Assembly: GCA_031761405.1 (NCBI GenBank)
Contig: JASEVX010000003.1
Location: forward strand, 116,712,247 to 116,776,246
Reading direction: 5' to 3'
DNA from: Serripes groenlandicus
Taxonomy: Eukaryota; Mollusca; Bivalvia; Cardiida; Cardiidae
Length of the DNA stretch: 64,000 bases
Shown here: positions 31,985-42,918 of the stretch, piece by piece
How the letters are laid out: every line of letters starts with the position of its first letter
Position numbering within the stretch: the first letter of the stretch is position 1
Program-made: the position numbers and the translations under genes
Notes under the pieces: generated by a model
The model's input: the letters and a program-made list of their open reading frames with translations, nothing else
What the model was told of the DNA's origin: nothing
Databases searched by the model: none

Positions 31985-32940
31985 TGGATGTTTTTAAAGG
32001 CATCTGCTGCAGATTTGTTGTATGTGTGAAAGGGTAAATGGTGCGTGTGCAAAATGGAATTCGCTTATAGAATTTATATCAAATGTAGCATCCAGGCCTA
32101 TTGTTCATGTAGACGGACAGGAAAAGCCATTTTGAGACCGCTCTCCAGTTATCTTTCGTCGCCCAGGCAACAAGATAAACATTTGAATGCTTCCATTATA
32201 AACCATTTAATATTAAATGATAAATCTTTAGGGGTTTCCATTTCATCATTTAAAATTACGTATTCGTGGTTTCTATGCTAAACATTATTACTGAACCTAT
32301 AGTAATCTTTGGCAAGATGAATGATCAATTTTAGAGATTGGTGAAATTAATCAAAGACAAATTAGCGTCTGTCTGAGCCTTCATTCGTACTACTAGTTCA
32401 TTAACCCCAACATCAACGCATCGATTATAATACAAATTGTGCATCATTATTGCCAAGAAGAGTAGCCATTACTTTCATTTTTAAGGTGTCTATTCTGATC
32501 AGTCTGTGTCCGTCGTTAATTTTAAGCTTCAAACGACATCTCCTAATACACTGGACCAATATCAACCTAACTTAACAGGAATGCTCATTTGGTGGTCTTG
32601 TTTTAAAATTGTTCCGTGACCTTCTTCACAAATTGTTCCAGCCATTTTTATTGGTTAAACAAAATTGCTGCCAGAAGGCATAAGAAAAGAAGTAAAATGT
32701 CAAGCTATGAAAGTGCTTGTCCGACATGAAGATAATTTAATAGAAATGTTCTTCTACATATCTTTTTCAAGCAATATTTATTGGTTAAATACATAGCAAC
32801 CAGGCGGCACCATACAAAGGGTAAAATGACTGAATTGTAAAATTCTTTTCCTCTTAAACTGCTTGTCTGATTACATGATTATTTACAAGAAGTTTTCATT
32901 AAGTGTCATTTTAAAAAGAAAATCTGAAACTGAAAAAACT
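31985..32940. repeat. Diverged duplication, copy 2 (partner 22770-23795)
   Basis: CATCTGCTGCAGATTTGTTG, AAAGGGTAAATGGTGCG, GTAGCATCCAGGCC, GTAGACGGACAGGAAAAGCC, GCCAGAAGGCATAAGAAAAG in the same order as at 22.8-23.8 kb. Extra bases here include AAAAGCCATTTTGAGACCGC. No gene. Confidence 0.75.
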
Positions 32941-32944
32941 TTAA

Positions 32945-33345
32945 TGGCCCGATCATGGGCCGAATGCCGTTCCATTTGCTTTCGGAATAGGAGGTTGGGT
33001 GTTCGGGGAGCGAACGGATCATATTCGGGAAGCATTCGGTGTGTTCTATGAGCATACTGGCTGTTCGGCTCCGTACGGTTGCATACGGAACGGCATTCGG
33101 TAGCTCCAAAAATGTGTTGTGCATGTTCAAAATAATTTTCATCGACCATCCGAATCATCCGATTTGGCGTCCATGTGTATTCGGTAAGTATTCGGGAAGC
33201 AGGCATATACGGAAAACGTTCTGGAAACATGCGTCTTGTTCTTGGTGCTTTCGGAATGAACATTTTGAGGTGCTAGGTTCCGTATGCTTTTCGAACACCC
33301 CGAATGGACATAGAACATGACGAATGCTTTCCGAAAGTTTTTAGT
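32945..33345. repeat. TTCGG/CCGAA-rich cryptic repeat
   Basis: About 400 bp in which TTCGG or CCGAA recurs some 20 times at irregular spacing. It includes the inverted pair CCGAATGCCGTTCC (32960-32973) and GGAACGGCATTCGG (33087-33100). Long overlapping frames on both strands reflect this composition. Nothing protein-like was found. Confidence 0.5.
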
Positions 33346-33363
33346 ATCCTTTCCGGATTGTTT

Positions 33364-35205
33364 TTGGCCTGGGGCTTTAGCCCCTGGTCATAGTAGTAAT
33401 ACCATTTTTTTCGGAGTTGGCAGCCTGCCAATTGCTGTTGACACCAAACAACGCATGAGGAACTGCGCGAGAAAAATAGTTCATCATGGATTCAACAAAA
33501 CTGCATTTAAAAGGTTAGGTTCTCCCCCGTAAATATCATTTTAATGTTGTTGGAACATCAGTGAAAAACTTAAGGCGTGAGTACTCCAATATAAGTTTAA
33601 ATCAAATCGCCAATGGCAATGTAGTGGCGATCGTATGGAAAATCCTGCAAAGTAACAAGCAGTATATCGGTGTAGGGCTTGCGATTTTCAATAATAGTGC
33701 ACTCTGGTGCGGTCAAATTTGAGAATGTATCAACCCTGCATCTTTTGACAGTAGAATAATGTTAGTTTGCCAGAATGTTGTCTCGGTGATTTTTTTAGTT
33801 ACGTTCTGAAACTGGTCATGATGTTTAAAATTAGGCCATTCCAAATTTATGAAAAATCTAGTTGGTACTCGATAGACTACCGTTTTAGCTAATTAGAATG
33901 GCTAATTGTAATCTAAATTGTTCGGGTAATCACATGTTCATCACAAGGTCGCTAGGCCATATTAAGATAAAATATTTTGTACACTTTAGAAATGACAAAA
34001 TTATCAAGAAAGGAGAGAAAACAGTATCCATTAGTTTGGTATTTGTTTCAATGATGTCCGATATTAAACAGGTCTGTTCAATTTAGTCCCTTCACATTGT
34101 ATGATTGAGGGTTGCCAGAGACATATAAACACAGTTTATTTATATGTCTGTGAGGTTGTTAAACTGCTTCGAAACATTTGAGTGCAATAACAAACACAAA
34201 ATATGCACCAAAAGCACAATTTCACTATTTGCCAAACTGTTCAATTTATAAAAATATAGGCATATATTATAATGCTCGATCTCCGAACTAAATTAGGCCA
34301 TATTTTCAGCATTGATTGCTAATTGACTCTAGAACGTGCAGACGTGTATACATAACGTGTGTACACACTGCCATCGTGTGTCCTTTACACTTTTGTAAAC
34401 CAGTCTTATCATCTAGACGCTTTCATATATTTAAACAACTACAAAATAAAGCGTTTATAATATTGAGATTTAAGAACACCAGTCTCGCGAGCTATTTATA
34501 GAACCTTTTGGAATTTCCAGATTTGAGTATCATCAGAGTTATTTGCAAGGCAGATAGAACGCGCAATGATATTTATTATCTGCCCAATCATGACGAAGAT
34601 AGTCTTTACATATTTTAACTCTATGTAGATAATGTCTCGATAAAACTCAAATATTAGTAACAATCCGGTACCAAAGTAGCACTGACATAATTATTATTTA
34701 TCGCGTCTCTGCATCAATGATGGAACTATAACGGATGTGAGTAAATTGGTTTGCAGAAAATAAATATCAACGGGCTTTTCAAAACCGACTGTGTAAATAT
34801 GTTTCGTTGTTGTTGTTTCTGTTAGCATTGTGGCGATTGTCAAACCAATCGCCACAAAAATGATTTAGAAATTAATGCGCCGAGAGGTCAAATATGATCG
34901 CTTGTTAACATTATTAACATTCGCGAAAAGGAACGGGGAAAAAGAAAAAAGTCACGTGAAAAATAGAGTGGCGGATTAACCGGGGGCGGGGGCCGTAGGT
35001 CCCGTGCTACGGAAAATGAATGGTAAACCAAGAAAAAGCGTGGCAAATGTAGTGGTGGATTTAGCGGGGCCCCATAGAGCCCGTGCCCAAATCCCGTGAA
35101 ATATACAGTGGCGGATTAACCGGGGGCCGTAGGGCGCGTGCGTAGAAAAAAACAACCTTCCAGCAGCCCCCAGGCCGTCAGCACTGCAGTGCTTTTATTC
35201 ATTTA
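33364..35205. repeat. Composite: 12.66-kb-type repeat split by an insert
   Basis: 33364-33600 matches 12665-12890 (GGCCTGGGGCTTTAGCCCC, GTGAGTACTCCAATATAAG). The match stops at 33600 and resumes at 34866 (TTAGAAATTAATGCGCCGA), equal to 12895 onward. The apparent end, CAGCCCCCAGGCCGTCAGCA plus an AGCACTGCAGTGCT hairpin, is at 35163-35195. Short rearranged GTGGCGGATTAACCGG units lie between 34960 and 35140. Confidence 0.65.
33600..34866. mobile_element. Inserted element, copy 2 of the 25.0-kb unit
   Basis: Interrupts the host repeat relative to its uninterrupted copy at 12.88 kb, so its limits are defined by comparison. Left edge ATCAAATCGCCAATGGC...GTGGCGATCG; right edge TGTGGCGATTG TCAAAC CAATCGCCA then CAAAAATGAT. 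Terminal ATCAAATCGCC and its inverted GGCGATTG-type words act as short inverted ends. It carries about 550 bp (33692-34245) not found in the 25-kb copy, including an AGAGACATATAAACAC foldback near 34113 like that at 24847. The frames seen are short and not protein-like. Confidence 0.6.
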
Positions 35206-35249
35206 TTCGAGAATGCACAGAATGTTGCGTATGCTTTCCAAACAAATAT

Positions 35250-35770
35250 GAGCTATTGTGGTCGTTCGTAAACAATAACTTCAAACGACATCACCTCCTA
35301 CACCACATGGCCAATTTTGATGAAACTTTACAGAGATGTTCATTGGATGGTGCCCTTTCAAATTCGTTCAAAGAAATGAATTCCATACATTCAATCATAC
35401 ATAACTCCGGTTGGCATGGCATCCAGAATGAAATAAAATCACGTTTTTGGTATGTAGCTTTGTTATATGGTCCTCTACCAAGATTTTCCTAGTATGCCCT
35501 TGGGGTAAAAATTGGCCCCACCATTGGGGTAACTTGTTTGCCATATATATATATATATATATATGAAAGACTTTGAAAATCTTCTTATCTAAACCGAAAG
35601 GCCTCCGTTGCTCACCTGCACTTCTTACTTCGGTCCGAATTGACCTATTTGTGTTGCAGTGCCGTAAAACGCAAACCATTCATTCTCGAACAAAATGAAA
35701 GGTATACAACTTTCACTCTGGTGAGCAATTTAGGGCAATCTTGGCTAGCTAGATTTTTTTCTTCTGACGA
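35250..35770. repeat. Dispersed repeat (related to 42920-43725)
   Basis: TTCAAACGACATCACCTCCT, TTCAAAGAAATGAATTCC, GGTCCTCTACCAAGATT, ACTTGTTTGCCATATATATA follow the same order as the copy at 42.9-43.7 kb. Includes (AT)n at 35546-35564. Related to the common 'TCACCTGAGCAC' hairpin family. No gene. Confidence 0.5.
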
Positions 35771-36087
35771 TCAAAAATTCATATGTGATCTTAAAAGACT
35801 TTGACACTTGAAGCGACACAATATGAATAATGCTAAAATACTTAATTGTTATAGCTCTCTTGATAAAATTGCATTAATCTGGCGTTCTCGCACTAGAAAT
35901 TATATAAAGAGCCAGTCGTGATTTTCAACAAATATGTAAGATGTACCTTTTTAAACATGTAACATAATGATAAAACAAATTGACTGTTTTGATTGATTTG
36001 TGTTTTACGTCGCTTTCAATACCTTTTCAGTAATATCAGGGCATTTCCTAGGTAAGTCACCAGTACTTATGGTCTATTTAACATGAC

Positions 36088-36330
36088 CAATTCAATTCAA
36101 TTCAATTCAGATTTTATTGCATAATCGGGCCACCGGCCCATACACAAGTTGTATACATTTATACATTTTACAAATTGTGATTTTGTGTAAGGGATATCAT
36201 AAAATCAAATGAATAATTATACAAATAAACAACAAGACGAATTTTGATGCAGAGCATCAAAGGACGCCGCGCATGATTTTGAAGCATGACTTAAAGGAAG
36301 CAGATGTAGTTCAGTACATTTAAATAACGT
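36088..36330 (-). mobile_element. LINE 3' end fragment, minus strand
   Basis: The tail is (GAATT)n on the minus strand (TTCAATTCAATTCAATTCAG at 36092-36111 on the plus strand), followed by ATTTTATTGC and 3' UTR-like text with GGGCCACCGGCCC. It compares in layout with the (TAGAA)n-tailed LINE piece at 44054-44526. No coding part is kept. Confidence 0.45.
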
Positions 36331-36514
36331 GTGAAAACAGACAGGATGTAAATATTTCGAACAAGAAGGCCAAATGTCCCTTTATCATAACCAAAAAGGC
36401 CAAGATGTGCCTATATTGCTCACCTGTCTACCATAGCCTATAATAAAAGGTTACCATACAACATGAAGTTTCTTAATTTTTCACCAATACACGGTTTCAA
36501 ATCGATATCTCGAA

Positions 36515-36945
36515 ATGTTCGAGAAAAAAAAAAAAAAAAAAAAAAAAATCAAGATATCGCAAATTTCTGAGATAACGAGAAAAATAAAAAATATCAAAAA
36601 AAATAGTCGAGAAATCGAAATGTTCGAACATATTGATATCTGTTTTTTTTTTTTTTTTTTTTTTTCCCGATATCTCGAACTTTCCGATATCTCGAACTTT
36701 TCGAAAAAGAAAATTATATTTTTTTTCGATATCTCGAACTTTCCGATATCTCGAACTTACCATTTTTTTTTTCATATTTTTTTCGATATCTCGAACTTTC
36801 CGATATCTCGAAATTTTCGGTATCTCGAACTTGTCGATATTTCGTACTTGTCGATATCTCGAACTTTCCGATAAAGTTCGAGATATCGAGAAAAAACAAA
36901 TTAAAGATATCGAAAAGTTATTGGAAAGTTCGAGATATCGAGAAG

Positions 36946-36982
<37 letters not shown>

Positions 36983-37195
36983 GAGATATCGGAAAGTTCG
37001 AGATATCGAAAGTTCGAGATATTGGAAAGTTCGAGATATCGAAAGTTTCGAGATATCGATATGTTCGATTTGTCAATAAATGTTCAAGTTAAAAACATTC
37101 GTTTTATCAATGTATTCGAGATATCGATGTGTTCGAGTCATCGGTATGTTCGAGATATCGATATGTTCGAGTTATCAATATGTTCAAGTTATTTG
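36515..37195. repeat. GATATCTCGAACTTTC simple repeat with long A/T runs
   Basis: The left half carries CGATATCTCGAACTTTC units, the right half their complement GAAAGTTCGAGATATCG. The switch is near 36870 (TTTCCGATAAAGTTCGAGATATCG), so the block is a giant imperfect hairpin. Homopolymer runs of 20 or more A or T (36523-36547, 36643-36665, 36948-36980) interrupt it. Frames across it (SRYRK, ISRTFRYLE repeats) are not genes. At 37060-37190 it decays into TTCGAGATATCGATATG units. Confidence 0.85.
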
Positions 37196-37199
37196 ACCA

Positions 37200-38600
37200 A
37201 TAAGACATTCGTTTTTTGCGTGTACAATGACCTCAGACAAATTTCGTACCTAAACCTCTTAATTTGCGAATGTCTAATCGAATGTCTAATGTCTAACTGA
37301 TCAATTAGACATTCGTTTTTTTAATGTACATTGATCTCTGACGAATTTGGTACATAAATCTCTTAATTTGCGAATGTCTAATCGAATGTCTAATGTCTAA
37401 CTGACCAATTAGACATTCGTTTTTTGGATGTACAATGACCTCCGACGAATTTCGTACTTAAATCTCGTAATTTGCGAATGTCTAATGTCTAACTGACCAA
37501 TTAGACATTCGTTTTTTTAATGTACAATGACCTCCGACGAATTTGGGTTATAGATCTTGTAATTTGCGAATGTCTAATCGAATGTCTAATGTCTAACTGA
37601 CCAATTAGACATTCGTTTTTTTAATGTACAATGATCTCTGACGAATTTCGAACCTAAGTATAGTAATTTGCGAATGTCTAATCGAATGTCTAATGTATAA
37701 CTGACCAATTAGACATTCGTTTTTTGCACGTACAATGACCTCCGACGAATTTGGTACCTAAATCTCTTAATTTGCGAATGTCTAATCGAATGTCTAATGT
37801 CTAACTGACCAATTAGACATTCGTTTTTTGAATGTAGAATGACCTTCGAGGAATTTGGTACCTAAATCTCTTAATTTGCGAATGTCTAATCGAATGTCTA
37901 ATGTCTAACTGACCAATTAGACATTCGTTTTTTTAATGTACAATGACCTCCGACGAATTTGGGTTATAGATCTTGTAATTTGCGAATGTCTAATCGAATG
38001 TCTAATGTCTAACTGACCAATTAGACATTCGTTTTTTGAATGTACAATGATCTCTGACGAATTTCGAACCTTAGTATAGTAATTTGCGAATGTCTAATCG
38101 AATGTCTAATGTCTAACTGACCAATTAGACATTCGTTTGTTGCACGTACAATGACCTCCGACGAATTTGGTACCTAAATCTCTTAATTTGCGAATGTCTA
38201 ATCGAATGTCTAATGTCTAACTGACCAATTAGACATTCGTTTTTTGATTGTACGTTGACCTAAGACGAATTTGGAAAATAAATATCGTAATTCGCGAATG
38301 TATAATCGAATGTCTAATGTCTAACTGACCTTCGTTTTTTGAATGTACAATGACCTCCGACGAATTTGGGTTATAGATCTTGTAATTTGCGAATGTCTAA
38401 TTGAATGTCTAATTGAATGTCTAATGTCGAATTAGACATTCGATATTTAACATTTGCGATTTTTCTGAATGTCTAATTGAATGTCTAATGTTTAATTAGA
38501 CATTCGATAATCAAAATTAGCGAATGTCTAATCGAATGTCTAACGTCTAATTAGACATTCGAATATTTTTTTTGAATGTCTAATGTCTAACGTCTAATGC
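37200..38600. repeat. 104-bp satellite with 416-bp higher-order repeat
   Basis: Twelve monomers, with TTAGACATTCGTTTTTT starting near 37203, 37307, 37411, 37503, 37607, 37711, 37815, 37919, 38023, 38127, 38231 and about 38330. Each holds CAATGACCTCCGACGAATTT, a variable stretch, and GCGAATGTCTAATCGAATG, whose GAATGTCTAA pairs with TTAGACATTC. Variants repeat every fourth monomer: GGGTTATAGATCTTGTAA near 37540, 37955 and 38365; CGAACCTNAGTATAGTAA near 37650 and 38065; CACGTACAATGACC near 37725 and 38141. After 38400 it degrades to short TCTAAT palindromes. No ORF. Confidence 0.9.
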
Positions 38601-38639
38601 TCTGCCAACTTCACACACTTTTATAAATAGGCAAAAACA

Positions 38640-39045
38640 TCCGGCGAATTTTGGGCCCGTAAACTAAACAATTAAAAACGCGTAGCCTAGAAAGTTTGGG
38701 AAAAGTGAACTTTTTCTCTGAGCTTTGATGAATTGGGTCCGGGCCGTAAACCAAACAATCAAAAACAGCGTAGCCTAGACAGTTGGGGAAAAGTTATTAA
38801 ATACAAATTAAATGTGTATAAAGTTTTGTAATAACGGTAGAAGACAAACGTATTTTGTATCTTGTTGTTTCTTAAATCAGTTAATACAATTTATTGATTC
38901 ATAAAGGTTGTTTTTTTCAATCAAACAACAGAGGTTTTTTTAACAATAATAACATTGGTTTCTCCCTTTTCGATTACGTCACCCCATGGTACAAAATTAA
39001 AACCTATCCCATACTGACGCCGCGCTCCCACGCGGCGTCAATAAT
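38640..39045 (-). repeat. 400-bp repeat, inverted copy (partner 29519-29912)
   Basis: ACGCGTAGCCTAG, TTTTGTAATAACGGTAGAAG, ACATTGGTTTCTCCCTTTTC, TGGTACAAAATTAAAACCTA and the GC hairpin at 39017-39038 are the reverse complement of 29.5-29.9 kb. It abuts the satellite on its left. Confidence 0.75.
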
Positions 39046-39243
39046 GTGCCCTATCTACAAAAACATCATTGCTATACAAATTCGTTTAACATTAATATTG
39101 CAATAATCAAACATGTCGCAATTGTTAAATCAGTATAGTATCTATAACTATAGTATATAGTAAAACATGTTATATCACTAACATACGGTACTCATGCGAT
39201 ACAAATATAATCTCATATTAAAAGAACGAGCTTTATCCACTTT

Positions 39244-41410
39244 AGAAATTCATAAATCCTGTCCATTGAGATATTCTGATCTCCTTTTAAAGGCATAGAA
39301 AAGAAACATTGCCAAATTACGCATAACCAGCTCATTTTTTGCAGACATTATATTATAGAAAGAAGTTTCATTTGGCTTTTTAACATATATCTCAGCTATA
39401 TACTTTGTCCGAATATCGGCATATAATGGACAGCACAATAGGAAATGTAGCTCGTCCTCGATACTGGATTCACAATAGACACAGAAACGAGTTTCCCTTG
39501 ATATGCCATAATGTCTGCCTTTCTCGATCATAAGACAGTGACATGAATTTCTAAAGTTTGCCAGGCAAGTTCTGAATTTACTCACATCAATTACAGATAG
39601 ATACGATTCTTGAGAAAATAATTGTTTATACCCGCAGTAATAATTGAGTTTCCTATTTTGTATGCAGTCAGCTCTCCATTGTTGCATATATTGGTCTTTA
39701 AGACGCTGTGTATAGTTATGGATAAAAAGGTTTTAATTTTCTACGCATTGAGCTTCCCAAATATGACCAAACCCGTTACTATATAAGTTAAGACGAACAG
39801 AATTTACCCAATTTGTATAACCTATATTGTCTTAATACATTAACATATTGTAGCATAATTTTACGTACCTATTATGTGGCAATTTAGTTATTCCAATCCA
39901 GTATTTAATTACTGTTGTAGATGACTTAATGTGAACTGGGTATCTACCCGTATCGCCTTAAACTGAAAGATTGCAAGCTTCTGTAACGAAAACGTTCGGT
40001 ATACGTTGTATTTGATATGAAAATTTACATCACCGTTTCGAAGTGATGGAGTTTAGGGTTACATATAAAAGACAAGTGGACCCCTTCAGGGTTGAGTATA
40101 CTTTTCGCTGAAGAGATCTTCTGCGTCTTTAGCCCTGCACGTTACACTTCCATACCTATTTTTAATAAGCGTTTACATGCATAAATCTGCACTTGGTCAA
40201 TAGAGTTCATAGGTGTAAGGCCCTATATCTCCGAGCCATAGAGCATAATTGGAAGTATTTTGGTATCAAATACTTAAGGTATTAACTGGTATGTATGACA
40301 ATTTATTAAATGCGTAAAATAAATACATTACAACTTTCTTTGCCTTGAGAGAAGCGGATTCTGCCATTTTAAACAATGACATTCTATTTGTGAAGTTGAT
40401 ACCCACATATGAGAAATTTTGAACAACTTCTAATGATTTTCCATTATATGACCAGATTTCCTTTTTAGATAATTGTCCCCCGTTTTTAAATACTATGATT
40501 TTTGTTTTTATTTATGTTGACCTTTACTTTATAATTATTACAGTAGTCCTGCAGATGGTTCAAATCTCTTTGCAGACCAATGACAGTGTCAGAAATAAGC
40601 CCAATGTCGTCTGCAAACATAAGCATAACAATTTCCGTTATATCCGGGAAAAGCTGTATGCCTCTGACATCACTGTTTTTCATTACATCATGAGGTTCGT
40701 TAATAAATAACGAATGTAAAATAGGGCTTAAAGGACATGCCTGTTTAAGACCGACTGGGCACGAGAAAACGTCACTTACGTCCTTCTCTGTTTTAACACA
40801 GGCCTTCACAATATTATAAATAGACTTTATAGATCTGAATAAATAACCTTTTATACCATTTTTAAGTAAAACTTGTACAATAATGGTCGGTTAACAGAGT
40901 CAACGGCCTTTTCGAAATCTATAAAAGCAACATAAATTGATTTTCGTTTCCTACTAAGATACTTTGTGATTATTGCGTATAAAGCAAAAGCATTGTCTAC
41001 CGTATTGTAGTTAGTTCGGAAACCCGCCTGTGACTCAGTTAACCTTGAATGTGATTCGACATAAAATGTTAACCTTTTTGTTATTATCGTTGTGTATACC
41101 TTACTAAGTATATCCATTAGCGCAATTCCCCATGTAGTTACCTGGATCTTAAACATTTCCCTTTTTGTAAATGGGTATAAGCAAACATTTTGACCAACTT
41201 GAAGGAAATTCTCCAGTAAAATATATCCTGTTAAACAACATACGTATATATGGCAACAACACGGGAATCCCGAATTTGACATGATGGGGCGTTAGGCCTA
41301 TATAACCAGGATATGCTTTATTAACATTCATCTTGTTGATGTTAGATAATATCTCATCATCATCAATAGGAGAATCGAATACGCAGTCAGTCCGTGGTAA
41401 TGCTAATCCC
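39244..41410 (-). pseudogene. LINE (non-LTR retrotransposon) ORF2 remnant
   Basis: Read on the minus strand from 41405 down: DDDEILSNINKMNVNKAYPG and SSWSKCLLIPIYKKGNV (RT N-terminal region), TTWGIALMDILSKVYTTIIT and LTESQAGFRTNYNTVDNAFA (RT motif 1-2), YVAFIDFEKAVDSVNRPLLY (motif A with the catalytic Asp), PVGLKQACPLSPILHSLFIN (motif B, usually GVRQGCPLSP), then MLMFADDIGLIS (FADD, motif C). After about 800 bp of decayed linker, 39690-39250 holds the C-terminal domain with CVYCESSIEDELHFLLCCPL, a C-X2-C-X7-H zinc-knuckle-like motif. The endonuclease half is missing (5' truncation) and at least three frameshifts are needed, so it is inactive. Clade not assigned. Confidence 0.8.
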
Positions 41411-41547
41411 ACACTCCTGAGCGTTAAGGACTGCAGCCAATACAACCTTTTTAAAGTCTTTAGTATGATCCAACCGGAGATCGAACACGCAACCTCCCGC
41501 AATCGAGGCGGAACTTTATCACTACACTACCGAGATGGTTCAAATTG
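41400..41547 (-). mobile_element. tRNA-derived SINE, minus strand
   Basis: The reverse complement shows TCGGTAGTGTAGTGATAAAG (A box) and GTGTTCGATCTCCGG (B box) with a CCGC..GCGG anticodon-like stem, then ATCATACTAAAGACTTTAAA, the body shared with 12035-12232. It abuts the 5' side of the truncated LINE. Confidence 0.65.
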
Positions 41548-41549
41548 AT

Positions 41550-42735
41550 TGTACTATCTACTCTACCTACCTTACAAAACGAAACACCAAATAAGGCAAA
41601 CACTTCAAACAGCATCATCCTTCCATTTGAATATGTCTATAGGAAAAGGTACACGTTGGCATTTTTAGGTTCGGGTAAGCCTGTATAATATCTGCTCGGT
41701 CTCACCAGAGTCTACACAAGTTAACAGACGCTTCTAACAATTTCATGTTAGTAATGTTAGAACAGTTTAGATCTTGATCAGACTACGGGTACAAAGGCTC
41801 ATCTAGACCTTCGTTGCTCACAAAATCCATTGTGTCCCACACCCCCTCAGCAGGATAACTTTCGAACTTTTGCTTTTGAAAGGACTACAGCAGCTGATGC
41901 GTCCCTGCTTTGCGCTGAATGTTTCGGTGATTACATCTCGACTGATGCGTCTGTGTAGGAATTAATTATACCGGTAGAACTGATACATTAGTCATGTTAT
42001 TTGCTTTGACCCACTACGTGGGAAAACCGTAAATAATATGTGGGTGTAGATTCATATCAGCATGTGCTGCCGGACAGTCTGATCGTGGTCTTTCGTGTTT
42101 ATCATCAAGTTTGGCAAACATATGTGAAGCTCTGGAGAACGTTCATGACAATAAAGACACATGAAAGGATTCAATATGTGCGCAATCTTCATTTTTAACT
42201 ATTTTACTGCCGAATTTCACGAAAGTCGACTTTTCCATGTTGAAAATTGGACTACTTCTTTTTTCGCACAACAGGAATTTTGATAAGAAATACTATTTCA
42301 GTGGCAAACAATGCAGATTTCACGAAAGACAGCTCGTGTAAGCTGTCTCACCTGAATCTGCATTGTTTGATAAAGCTTGTACTTGCCTTTGGCAGCGAAA
42401 GGGTTAAAAAGAAACGAATCCGATGGTTCATTGTCGTTGTCTGTCAGTCCGTTTGTGCCCATTTTCATCAAATAATTTTTTCCTTTACAAGTGAACCCTT
42501 TTCAAAATGATTGCTCAAAAATGTTCCTTAAATTTATCAATTTGTTCCATATTTATTTCTAGATGTTCGTTGGCGTCTGTTGCAGATTTGTTGCATGTAG
42601 GTAAGGGTTTTAATGTCCTAGCTGAATTATCTATTTTCTGCATCATTTTTCATTGACTCCAGATTATCATTATTCTATTGTACATACTAAATGCTTCAGC
42701 AGATTGTCGTGCTTCCCCTAAGACATCATCATTTA
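41550..42735. other. Upstream region of fucolectin gene, MITE fragment inside
   Basis: No ORF supported. A right-half TTAA-type MITE piece lies at about 42500-42612 (GTCTGTTGCAGATTTGTTGC, TAGGTAAGGGTTTTAA). A TTCACGAAAG..ACAGCTCGTGTAAGCTGTCTCA palindromic stretch is at 42318-42350. The promoter of the lectin gene should lie here, but no TATA box in a clear position was identified. Confidence 0.35.
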
Positions 42736-42739
42736 GAAA

Positions 42740-42827
42740 ATGGAAGTCAATACGTCAAGTAACAGAATGTTCTACGATTTTAGGATCATTGTTGTCGTTT
42801 TGATTTGCATGGCCTTCGAGATGAATG
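42740..42827 (+). CDS. Fucolectin-like gene, exon 1 (signal peptide)
   Basis: ATG at 42740 opens 29 codons plus one nt before a consensus donor GTAAGC (42828). The peptide MEVNTSSNRMFYDFR is followed by IIVVVLICMAFEMN, a hydrophobic core of 8-10 residues: a typical secretion signal. A second ATG at 42767 would give a shorter, more standard leader. The single trailing G plus CG from the exon at 45625 makes GCG (Ala), so exon 2 continues in frame. The full model (exons 42740-42827, 45625-45855, 63173-63321) predicts a 155-residue secreted F-type lectin, likely binding terminal fucose on microbial or self glycans in haemolymph. Confidence 0.7.
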
Positions 42828-42918
42828 GTAAGCTGTAAACTGTGATTTTGTAATCGTTTTCTTGACACTTTAAGTTCATAATCTGCTTTAACTGAATAAA
42901 AGTACTTAATAAGATTTG

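Noticed and set aside
32883..33263. 126-codon minus-strand ORF
   Set aside because: Composition follows the TTCGG/CCGAA words, no domain, no splice context.
36497..37079. ORFs with ISRTFRYLE / RYRKVRDIE repeats
   Set aside because: Translation of the GATATC/CTCGAACTTTC repeat on either strand.
36515..38600. CRISPR array
   Set aside because: Repeats are adjacent with no unique spacers and no cas genes; eukaryotic satellite organisation.
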